DNA of 44,093 nucleotides, taken from the NCBI GenBank assembly GCA_028703105.1, contig JAQVNN010000007.1, positions 1 through 44,093 of the forward strand, written 5' to 3'. Each line of letters opens with the position of its first letter. Position 1 is the stretch's first letter. The notes under the pieces are model-generated. The model was not told the DNA's origin. It searched no databases and worked only from the letters and a program-made list of their open reading frames with translations. Position numbers and translations under genes: made by a program. Positions 17,082 through 23,797 of this stretch are shown here, piece after piece. The stretch is from Paludibacter sp. (GTDB lineage Bacteria > Bacteroidota > Bacteroidia > Bacteroidales > Paludibacteraceae).

Positions 17082-18179
17082 ATGGAAGATAAATTGGTAA
17101 CACTTGCTATACGCACCTACCAAAGGGCGCAAATGATAAAAACGGTATTACAGGAAGAAGGCATTGAAACGGTTATTCACAACCTGAATCTCGAAAATCC
17201 TGAAATGGCAGTTGGAGTTCGTGTCAGAATAAAAGAAAGTGACTTGCCGCGTGCATTGAAAATTGTAGAAGAAATGGAAAGTGCCTGGGAAGAGGAAAAA
17301 CCGGTTAAGGAATCTAGAACGGTACTCATTCCGGTGGATTTTGCAGACCAGGTTCCAAAGACGATTGATTTTGGTTTTAATATGGCTGACAATATCGGCG
17401 CTGAAATTGTTTTTTTGTATGTTTATTTTACCCCGGCATTTACCATTTCCATGAATAACGATGTAAGTACCTACAGCATCAGCGATAGTGAACTGCTGCG
17501 ACGGATCATCAGTTCAGCCAATGCTGATGTCGAAAATATGGATAACCTGATAAAAAAACGGATTAAACAAGGTGAGCTGCCTAATCTGAAATACAGATTT
17601 GAATTAAAAGAAGGCGTCCCGGAGGATCAAATTTTGGATTTCTGTAAGAAACATAAACCGGATCTGGTTGTAATGGGTTCGCGCGGGAAAAAAATCTCCA
17701 ATGAACTGTTGGGTAGTGTTACTGCCGAGGTAATGGAGTCATGTGAAACGCCTGTGTTTGCTATCCCGATTATGATCAAACAGGAAAAATTCACTGATTT
17801 GAAGAAGGTGGCTTTCATAACCAATTTCGATCAGAAAGATTTGATTGCGGTGGATAAAGTAATATCAACATTCAATAATCCTCAACTGGAGCTGTGTTTC
17901 ATTCATGCATCAGATAAGAAACATGTCTGGGATGAGATTATGCTATCGGGAATAAAAGCTTATTTTACCAATCATTACCCGGAAGTGAAAACGAATTATG
18001 CTGTGGTTGAATCTACGGATTCACCTGAAAAAATCAACGAATTTGTGGAACAGATGCAGGTCGATGTGCTGGCTTTCAACACCAGACGCAAGAAACTGTT
18101 TGCGCGTATCTTTAATCCTGGACTGGCATATAAAATGATTTATCATTCTGATATCCCGTTGTTTGTGACGCATGTTTGA
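17082..18179 (+). CDS. Universal stress protein with N-terminal DUF2007-like domain and two Usp domains
   Basis: A 365-aa soluble protein. Residues 1-72 (LVTLAIRTYQRAQMIKTVLQ ... VRVRIKESDLPRALKIVEEM) look like the DUF2007 'signal transducing' domain. Residues about 80-215 form a first Usp domain, beginning RTVLIPVDFADQVPKTIDFG and ending with VVMGSRGKKISNELLGSVTA, close to the ATP-binding GxxGx9G(S/T) signature. A second Usp-like domain, about 225-365, has lost this signature (VLAFNTRRKKLFARIFNPGL), so only the first half may bind nucleotide. The fusion of DUF2007 to tandem Usp is less common than plain Usp. It stands alone on its strand with its own promoter and a possible weak terminator. 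Confidence 0.85.
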   Translation: MEDKLVTLAIRTYQRAQMIKTVLQEEGIETVIHNLNLENPEMAVGVRVRIKESDLPRALKIVEEMESAWEEEKPVKESRTVLIPVDFADQVPKTIDFGFNMADNIGAEIVFLYVYFTPAFTISMNNDVSTYSISDSELLRRIISSANADVENMDNLIKKRIKQGELPNLKYRFELKEGVPEDQILDFCKKHKPDLVVMGSRGKKISNELLGSVTAEVMESCETPVFAIPIMIKQEKFTDLKKVAFITNFDQKDLIAVDKVISTFNNPQLELCFIHASDKKHVWDEIMLSGIKAYFTNHYPEVKTNYAVVESTDSPEKINEFVEQMQVDVLAFNTRRKKLFARIFNPGLAYKMIYHSDIPLFVTHV

Positions 18180-18236
18180 TTGAAGATGTGTTGTTTCGTC
18201 ACGTTGGGTGTCCCTGCCAATGAGGTATGACCAGAA

Positions 18237-18251
18237 GCTTCCTCAGGAAGC
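18237..18251 (+). terminator. Short hairpin after the stress-protein gene (weak terminator candidate)
   Basis: GCTTCC (18237-18242) and GGAAGC (18246-18251) pair around a 3-nt loop, followed by AATTTTG. The stem is short and the T-run poor. Confidence 0.3.
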
Positions 18252-18299
18252 AATTTTGAAAATAACTCAGCTAACTTGTAACGAATTGTTCGAAAATAA

Positions 18300-18333
18300 A
18301 ACAGGAGGAAAACCATTCGATTTTCCTCCTGTT
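18300..18333 (-). terminator. Intrinsic terminator of the ferredoxin gene
   Basis: AACAGGAGGAAAA (18300-18312) and TTTTCCTCCTGTT (18321-18333) form a perfect 13-bp stem with an 8-nt loop. It lies 23 nt after the ferredoxin stop, and on the minus strand is followed by TTATTTTCG. It may also stop plus-strand transcripts from the stress-protein gene. Confidence 0.75.
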
Positions 18334-18356
18334 CGATTTCTTTTAGACAGCGTCAA

Positions 18357-18524
18357 TTATGCTGGACTGATTGCTTCTGAGGGACAAACATCGGCACAGG
18401 TTCCGCAATCGGTGCAAACTTCAGGATCAATAACATAGATGTCACCTTCTGAAATCGCCTCAACCGGACATTCACTAATGCAAGATCCACATGCAATACA
18501 ATCTTCTGAAATTACGTAAGCCAT
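18357..18524 (-). CDS. Small 2[4Fe-4S] ferredoxin
   Basis: A 55-aa protein read directly from the minus strand, starting MAYVISEDCIACGSCISECP and continuing VEAISEGDIYVIDPEVCTDC and GTCADVCPSEAISPA. The two CxxCxxCxxxCP motifs (CIACGSCISECP and CTDCGTCADVCP) bind two [4Fe-4S] clusters, as in clostridial-type ferredoxins used as low-potential electron carriers in anaerobic metabolism. Length is typical. It has its own -7 box (18561-18568) and a strong terminator, so it is a single-gene unit. It is divergent from porT. Its presence fits an anaerobic or facultative lifestyle, which is inference. Confidence 0.95.
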   Translation of the reverse strand: MAYVISEDCIACGSCISECPVEAISEGDIYVIDPEVCTDCGTCADVCPSEAISPA

Positions 18525-18560
18525 TTTTAGAAATTTTTTTGTTAGTACTAATTAGCTTTG

Positions 18561-18568
18561 CAAAAGTA
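18561..18568 (-). promoter_or_regulatory. Bacteroidota-type -7 box (TACTTTTG) for ferredoxin
   Basis: Minus-strand TACTTTTG is a full consensus match 36 nt upstream of the ferredoxin ATG. Confidence 0.55.
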
Positions 18569-18601
18569 GAAAAAATTTCTATTTGCTACAAAATATATCG
18601 T

Positions 18602-18609
18602 TAATTTTG
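18602..18609 (+). promoter_or_regulatory. Bacteroidota-type -7 box (TAATTTTG) for porT
   Basis: TAATTTTG matches TAnnTTTG, 60 nt before the chosen porT ATG. An ATG at 18583 upstream of it is therefore unlikely. Confidence 0.45.
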
Positions 18610-18669
18610 TTGCAAATGAAAGCAATAATCGCTTTCAAATGCCGTTTTATTGGATATTTACATGAATAT

Positions 18670-19374
18670 ATGGTAAAAAAGTTTTTTTTCTTGTTTTTTT
18701 TCCTGCTAGCATTGAATAACTTATCTGCTCAGGGTAATCTGACAGATTTAGATTATAAAACCTTTCGCCTAGGCTTTTGCCTTGGTACCAACTTTATGGA
18801 TTTGAAAGTTGAACACACTGAACTTATCCAGGATGGGAAAATTTATTATGCTGATGTGCCGGATATCATTCCCGGGTTTACTGTCGGACTGATTACAGAT
18901 TTAAGACTTCAACGTTATTTTAATCTTCGGTTTACGCCTTCTTTGTTGTTAGGGGAACGTAATCTCCGGTTCAAAGCATATGATGTGAATACGGGTGTTC
19001 TTGAGGATGATAAGATTGTTAACTTGTTTTCGCTGCCGGTGGACATTCCGGTATATTTAAGGTACAGTGCAGAAAGATATGGTAATTTTAAACCTTATGT
19101 ACAGGTTGGTATCGGGACTTCTTTCGATCTTGGTCGTGATGAACAGACTGATGTCACCCTGAGTTTATCGGATTATTACTTCAGTGCCGGCGTTGGATGT
19201 GATTTGTATTTTAGGTTTTTTAAACTATCACCTGAATTGAAATTTAATTTTGGAAGAATGAATGTCCTTACTCCTAAGGAGATTACAGAAGATACCTCTG
19301 CCAATCTCAAATATACAAATGCCATCTCAAGGCTGTTGTCACGCGTACTTGTGTTTTCATTGAATATTGAGTAA
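18670..19374 (+). CDS. porT: PorT-family outer-membrane protein of the type IX secretion system
   Basis: PorT is a beta-barrel membrane protein required for type IX secretion in Porphyromonas; its relative in Flavobacterium is SprT. The 234-aa protein starts MVKKFFFLFFFLLALNNLSA, a signal peptide with cleavage near AQG. The mature part is an eight-strand-like beta-barrel with the family segment YKTFRLGFCLGTNFMDLKVE and a long loop (HTELIQDGKIYYADVPDIIP). It ends in alternating hydrophobic residues (RVLVFSLNIE). I chose the ATG at 18670 because the longer frame adds 29 residues ahead of the signal. The beta-helix lipoprotein follows after 9 nt. With porG at 32 kb it implies a type IX system in this organism. 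Confidence 0.8.
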   Translation: MVKKFFFLFFFLLALNNLSAQGNLTDLDYKTFRLGFCLGTNFMDLKVEHTELIQDGKIYYADVPDIIPGFTVGLITDLRLQRYFNLRFTPSLLLGERNLRFKAYDVNTGVLEDDKIVNLFSLPVDIPVYLRYSAERYGNFKPYVQVGIGTSFDLGRDEQTDVTLSLSDYYFSAGVGCDLYFRFFKLSPELKFNFGRMNVLTPKEITEDTSANLKYTNAISRLLSRVLVFSLNIE

Positions 19375-19383
19375 TTTTACGGC

Positions 19384-20853
19384 ATGAAAAATCAAGTGAA
19401 AGCATATATTCTGTTCCTGCTGATACCGCTATACTTTATTTCATTTACTGCATGCGAAGATGATTTAAACGTGGACAGTCAGGGTAGAATATTGCAATTT
19501 TCGAAAGATACGCTGACTTTTGATACGGTGTTTACCAACATCGGGAGTGCAACGGCTAAAATCCTCGTGTATAACAGGAAAAATAAGGCTGTAAATATCA
19601 ACGAAATAAAATTAGCCGGGGGTGCTGCTTCTGCTTTCAGGATCAATGTGGATGGAGCCAAGAGCGCCAGTCATCTTTTCAAGGATATTACCATCAAGGC
19701 CAAAGACTCGCTGTATATATTTATCGAGGCCAACATTCATCCGAATGATGTGAATACGCCTCTACTGATTCAGGATTCTATTGTTTTTAATGTTGAAGAA
19801 AAAAATCAGCGGGTGTTGCTTGAGGCTTACGGACAGAATGTGGAAGTATTCAAAGGTCAGGTAATTACAAGCAACACGATTCTTGATGCGGATAAACCCT
19901 ACCTGATATATGATTCTTTACGGGTTGATCCGGATGTTACACTGACTTTGTCGGCCGGCGCTGTTTTATATTTTCATCATAATGCCAATTTGATTGTCTA
20001 TGGGAATCTCCGTGCAGAGGGTACATATGAACATCCTGTTGTTATGCGGGGTGACAGGCTGGACAAAATAATGTATGATAAGCCGATTCCTTACAAGTAT
20101 GTTGCCGGTCAGTGGGGGGGTGTTTACTTGCTGTCGAAAACAGGAAATCACGTCTTGAACCATGTACACATGAGCAGTGGTTATGTTGGGTTGAATTTTT
20201 TTAATGACGATAGAAACCACCAGCCTTCACTGGAAATTCACAACAGCATCATACATAATTTTTTGTTGTATAATATTGTTGCCGTTAATGGAGATTTGCT
20301 TGTCACAAATTCTGAAATCACCAACTCGGGAAGCTATACCGTTTATCTGAATGGAGGAAAACATGCATTTTATCATTGTACCATAGCAAATTATTTTAAT
20401 CGTGGTTCTGGTCGCCCCGTTGACAGGGAGGACAAGCCGGCTGTGATGCTCATGGATTTGAACAGGGCACTCCCGATGGAAAGCATTTTTAAAAATTGTA
20501 TCATCACGGGAACAGCGTCGAATGAGTTTATATTGGCAAGTAAGTTTAGTGAATTGTATAGGGGGGATATTCAACATTCCTACATAAAAAAAACGGAGCC
20601 TTCTTCTTTACCAATGTTTAAAAATATCTGCTGGTATAAAAAAAATGATACTGTTTTTGTAAGAGATGAATACAATTATAAAGCAGAAGGTTATTTCAAT
20701 TTTATGCTTGATTCTATATCCCCCGCACGTGACACTGTTGCAAATTCTCAAATTTCAACTCAATATCCGATCGATCTCAAAGGGAGAAGCCGCCTTGTTG
20801 ATGGTCAGCCCGATGCCGGTGCGTACGAATGGTATCCCAAATCTGCTCAATAG
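19384..20853 (+). CDS. Right-handed beta-helix lipoprotein (conserved Bacteroidota, function unknown)
   Basis: A 489-aa surface or periplasmic lipoprotein. The signal peptide ends with a lipobox, PLYFISFTACEDD. Residues about 35-150 form an immunoglobulin-like domain (LTFDTVFTNIGSATAKILVY, typical of choice-of-anchor-D-type repeats). From about 165 to 440 repeated short beta-strands with Asn/Gly turns (GNLRAEGTYEHPVVMRGDRL, NHVHMSSGYVGLNFF, LLVTNSEITNSGSYTVYLNG) indicate a parallel beta-helix. The C-terminus has PIDLKGRSRLVDGQPDAGAY, common at the end of polysaccharide-linked beta-helix proteins. No lyase catalytic residues are evident. It follows porT by 9 nt and probably shares its transcript. 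Confidence 0.75.
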   Translation: MKNQVKAYILFLLIPLYFISFTACEDDLNVDSQGRILQFSKDTLTFDTVFTNIGSATAKILVYNRKNKAVNINEIKLAGGAASAFRINVDGAKSASHLFKDITIKAKDSLYIFIEANIHPNDVNTPLLIQDSIVFNVEEKNQRVLLEAYGQNVEVFKGQVITSNTILDADKPYLIYDSLRVDPDVTLTLSAGAVLYFHHNANLIVYGNLRAEGTYEHPVVMRGDRLDKIMYDKPIPYKYVAGQWGGVYLLSKTGNHVLNHVHMSSGYVGLNFFNDDRNHQPSLEIHNSIIHNFLLYNIVAVNGDLLVTNSEITNSGSYTVYLNGGKHAFYHCTIANYFNRGSGRPVDREDKPAVMLMDLNRALPMESIFKNCIITGTASNEFILASKFSELYRGDIQHSYIKKTEPSSLPMFKNICWYKKNDTVFVRDEYNYKAEGYFNFMLDSISPARDTVANSQISTQYPIDLKGRSRLVDGQPDAGAYEWYPKSAQ

Positions 20854-20937
20854 GTAAATATTCAATCAGAAAGTAAAAAGTTTTATTTTTTTGCTTTTTT
20901 GCGTGTTATATCCGGCCTGAGTGTGCCGGGTATTTTT

Positions 20938-20945
20938 TATCTTTG
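20938..20945 (+). promoter_or_regulatory. Bacteroidota-type -7 box (TATCTTTG) for the EEP-family gene
   Basis: TATCTTTG is a full consensus match 25 nt before the ATG at 20971, which supports that start over the ATG at 20899. Confidence 0.5.
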
Positions 20946-20970
20946 CAAACCTAACCGAAAAAATATAACA

Positions 20971-21993
20971 ATGAAAATCTGGATGTTTTGTTTGCTGTTT
21001 TTGATTGAATCAGGTGTTTTAGCATTTGGTGAATCCGGAAACAGAATTTTCAGGGCGATGTGTTACAATGTTGAGAATTACTTTGATTGTGTGGATGACA
21101 GTCTCACGAAAGATGAGGAATACCTACCCGGTGGCGTTCGTGGTTGGAATAATAATCGTTATGTGCGCAAACAACACAATATTGCACGGGTGATTGCTGC
21201 TGCCGGAGGGTGGGAGACACCTGCCCTGGTTGGTTTATGTGAGGTGGAAAGTCGTCGCGGTTTATTCGACCTGATCAGGGGACCTTTAAAGAACCTGTAC
21301 TATCGTTTTGTACATTATGATTCTCCCGATGCAAGGGGTGTTGACGTGGCATTACTGTACCTGCCGGAGTTATTTAAAGTGCTGCATGACGAGGCTATCA
21401 GGGTTACTTTTGCTGATGCACCCGGCAGTACAACCCGCGATGTTTTGTATGTCTGTGGAAGGGTTCCATCGGGTGATTCCCTGCATGTGTTTATTTGTCA
21501 TTTTCCTTCACGTTTGGGAGGGGAGCTTGAATCGGCCGACCGGCGTAAGGATGCAGCGATGATTCTCCGAAAGCGCATCAATCTCATACAGGATAAAGAC
21601 GCAAAAGCCAATATTCTGGTCATGGGTGATTTCAATGATTATCCCGATAATGCAAGTTTGCTTGAGGTTTTACAGGCCAGGGAGCCGGAAGAACCTTATC
21701 GTCCGGAGACTCTATACAACCTAATGTTCCCGCTTCACAAAGAAGGAAGAGGAACGCACAAACACGAAGCGGAATGGGGAGCCCTCGATCAAATCGTTGT
21801 TTCGGGACATTTGTTGGCTCAGAAGCAGGGTTTGTACACGACACCGACCGATGTGCATATTTTCAATGTTGATTTCTTGCTTGAGGATGATTTGAAATAC
21901 CTCGGCAAAAAGCCGTTCAGAACGTATTCGGGGATGAAGTATGTTGGTGGCTTTTCCGATCATCTTCCGGTTTATATTGATTTTTGGTATTAA
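20971..21993 (+). CDS. Exported endonuclease/exonuclease/phosphatase family protein
   Basis: A 340-aa protein with an N-terminal signal peptide (MKIWMFCLLFLIESGVLAFG) and the EEP fold: MCYNVENYFD near residue 27 with the metal-site Asn and Glu, LVGLCEVESRRGLFDL with the catalytic Glu, VFICHFPSRLGGE, ILVMGDFNDYPDN with the Asp/Asn pair, and the C-terminal SDHLPVYIDF. All catalytic residues of the DNase I/phosphodiesterase superfamily are present. Substrate could be nucleic acid, a phosphodiester or a phosphosugar; export points to extracytoplasmic scavenging. The next gene begins 17 nt after its stop. Family is firm, substrate open. Confidence 0.85.
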   Translation: MKIWMFCLLFLIESGVLAFGESGNRIFRAMCYNVENYFDCVDDSLTKDEEYLPGGVRGWNNNRYVRKQHNIARVIAAAGGWETPALVGLCEVESRRGLFDLIRGPLKNLYYRFVHYDSPDARGVDVALLYLPELFKVLHDEAIRVTFADAPGSTTRDVLYVCGRVPSGDSLHVFICHFPSRLGGELESADRRKDAAMILRKRINLIQDKDAKANILVMGDFNDYPDNASLLEVLQAREPEEPYRPETLYNLMFPLHKEGRGTHKHEAEWGALDQIVVSGHLLAQKQGLYTTPTDVHIFNVDFLLEDDLKYLGKKPFRTYSGMKYVGGFSDHLPVYIDFWY

Positions 21994-22010
21994 ATTCTAA
22001 TTTTTATACG

Positions 22011-22736
22011 ATGGATGTTCAACTATTTATACCGTGTTTTATTGATCAGCTTTATCCGCAAACGGCTTTTAATGTCGTAAAAGTGTTGGAGAAAGCCGGA
22101 TGTACAGTGCATTATAATCCGGAGCAAACTTGTTGCGGACAGCCTGCGTATAACAGTGGTTACTGGGATGAGGCTGCGAAGTTAGCTGGTAAATTTCTCC
22201 ATGATTTTAGTGATGATATGCCCATTGTATCTCCCTCTGCATCTTGTACCGGTTTTGTGATGCATCATTATCCAAAAATTCTGAAGGATAAACCGGAATT
22301 ATTACTCAAACAGCAAAATATAAAAGCCAAAATTTACGAATTATCTGACTTTCTGGTGAATGTGCTGAAAATTGAAAAACTGGATGTCGCATTTAACTAC
22401 AAGGTAACTTTCCACGATGCCTGCTCTGCTTTGCGTGAATACGGCATTGAGGAAGAGCCACGCAAGTTGTTGCGCATGGTAAAGGGTCTGGAGTTGATTG
22501 AAATGGTTGAACGTGACACCTGCTGTGGTTTCGGGGGTACATTTGCAGTAAAAAATACAGCTATTTCAACGGCCATGGCTGAGAGAAAGGTGCAACACGC
22601 CCTGCAAACAGGTGCTTCATTCATCGTGAGTACGGAGGCTTCTTGTCTGATGAATGTAAATGGGTATATTGCCAAACACAAGTTACCCATTAAAGGCATT
22701 CATCTCGCCGATGTGTTGTCAGGGACGATACAATGA
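22011..22736 (+). CDS. (Fe-S)-binding CCG-domain protein, LutA/YkgE-like
   Basis: A 241-aa cytosolic protein with two cysteine-rich CCG domains: QTCCGQPAYNSGYWDEA with SASCTGFVMHH in the first half, and FHDACSALREYG, DTCCGFGGTFAVK and STEASCLMNVNGY in the second. This matches LutA/YkgE, a subunit of the LutABC L-lactate-oxidising complex and a relative of heterodisulfide reductase and glycolate oxidase subunits. The start MDVQLFIPCFIDQL at 22011 is preferred. No LutB or LutC gene lies in the window. Its last 18 nt overlap the end of the convergent gldB. Confidence 0.85.
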   Translation: MDVQLFIPCFIDQLYPQTAFNVVKVLEKAGCTVHYNPEQTCCGQPAYNSGYWDEAAKLAGKFLHDFSDDMPIVSPSASCTGFVMHHYPKILKDKPELLLKQQNIKAKIYELSDFLVNVLKIEKLDVAFNYKVTFHDACSALREYGIEEEPRKLLRMVKGLELIEMVERDTCCGFGGTFAVKNTAISTAMAERKVQHALQTGASFIVSTEASCLMNVNGYIAKHKLPIKGIHLADVLSGTIQ

Positions 22737-23723
22737 TTGTTCAAGTAAAGCCTGGTAGTTTTCGTTTTGCATCAGTTCGGGCAGACTGACATCCTTGTTG
22801 TTTTGCATGTATTTTGCTACAATTTGATATCCCACCCAAGTCCCCAGTCTGCCGGGTGACTCATTGGAAACCGGTGAGGTGAATGGAGCCGGATTGATGT
22901 ATTGGTTAATCAGCATGTAGTCGGTCGAATACAGGTGTTTTTGCTCCAATATGCTTGTCCAGATGGTTTTTTCGTATTGCTTACACCACCCGGTTTCCGC
23001 TTTCGAATAACCCATGATTAATTCCGCATTTGCATCCGGCATCAGTACTTCTAGTAAATATCGAATTTTTCCTTCGTATATCATCGTATTCAGCAGATTT
23101 ACTTCACACTTAAATGGAAATTTTTGATGTAGCAGGGTGTTGAGTGCATCCGGTACCAACATTTCTTTCCGCATGGACGGAAGCAGGTATTCGTAGGTAA
23201 TGTCCTTATATAAGGGGAAATCTGCTCCCAGGTAGAGGTCGCTACCAATACCGAGAATCGAATCGGACAATAAGAATTGTTGGTTAAAACCTGAAACAAA
23301 GAAGTAAACTTTAGGAAGTTCCATATCAGCGAAATAGTATCTGAGGTAGGAAAAAGCCATGGAAAACTGTTCTTCTACCGATTTTATATCTTCAAAAATC
23401 GTTTTTACCTGCTGATGAACATGATGAAATGTAGTATCCTGTAAAAAAGTTTTAATCTGACTTGCATTTTCAACTGTATCTGTCACTTGCATCATCAACA
23501 CATCAGAAAGAAAAGGTAAAAAAAAGGCAGGATACTTATTTTCAAGTGCAATCAAGCCACTTGCAACATCCGTTGTGTCAAGTGCAATGAAATCCAGGTC
23601 GAAACGGTTAATTTTCACCTCAACCGGATGCTCAAAGCTGCCGATGTGAAACCTGTTCTTGGGCTGACAAGCAACAAGCAACAACGTGACGGCAAGAAGG
23701 ACTGATGTGGATTTTGTAAACAT
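22719..23723 (-). CDS. gldB: Gliding motility lipoprotein GldB
   Basis: GldB is an envelope lipoprotein needed for gliding and type IX-linked functions in Flavobacterium and kept by many non-gliding Bacteroidales. The 334-aa protein begins with a lipoprotein signal (VTLLLVACQPKN). The family segments are VEVKINRFDLDFIALDT, SDSILGIGSDLYLGADFPLY, KIRYLLEVLMPDANAELIMGYS, and the C-terminal SPGRLGTWVGYQIVAKYM. The gene lies downstream of pyrG and yidC, separated from yidC by a 74-nt spacer that contains a long GTGGTTAG hairpin. Its 3' end overlaps the convergent LutA-like gene. Confidence 0.85.
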   Translation of the reverse strand: MFTKSTSVLLAVTLLLVACQPKNRFHIGSFEHPVEVKINRFDLDFIALDTTDVASGLIALENKYPAFFLPFLSDVLMMQVTDTVENASQIKTFLQDTTFHHVHQQVKTIFEDIKSVEEQFSMAFSYLRYYFADMELPKVYFFVSGFNQQFLLSDSILGIGSDLYLGADFPLYKDITYEYLLPSMRKEMLVPDALNTLLHQKFPFKCEVNLLNTMIYEGKIRYLLEVLMPDANAELIMGYSKAETGWCKQYEKTIWTSILEQKHLYSTDYMLINQYINPAPFTSPVSNESPGRLGTWVGYQIVAKYMQNNKDVSLPELMQNENYQALLEQSLYRP

Positions 23724-23729
23724 GATGAT

Positions 23730-23787
23730 ATAGTGGTTAGTGGTTAGTGGTAAATTGTAACCTCAAAAATTAACCACTGACCACTAT
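23730..23787. repeat. GTGGTTAG-family inverted repeat between yidC and gldB
   Basis: ATAGTGGTTAGTGGTTA (23730-23746) and TAACCACTGACCACTAT (23771-23787) form a 17-bp inverted repeat with one mismatch and a 24-nt loop. It lies just after the yidC stop and just before the gldB ATG, so it could limit read-through into gldB. Shorter copies are at 1630-1665 and 2685-2702. Confidence 0.75.
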
Positions 23788-23797
23788 CTACTAAAAA

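Noticed and set aside
18208-18438. Plus-strand 76-aa frame after the stress-protein gene
   Set aside because: It runs through a terminator hairpin and antisense through the ferredoxin gene, which has full cysteine motifs.
22719-23723. Zinc-protease reading of GldB
   Set aside because: Although GldB is distantly grouped with metallopeptidase-like proteins, I see no HExxH motif in this sequence.
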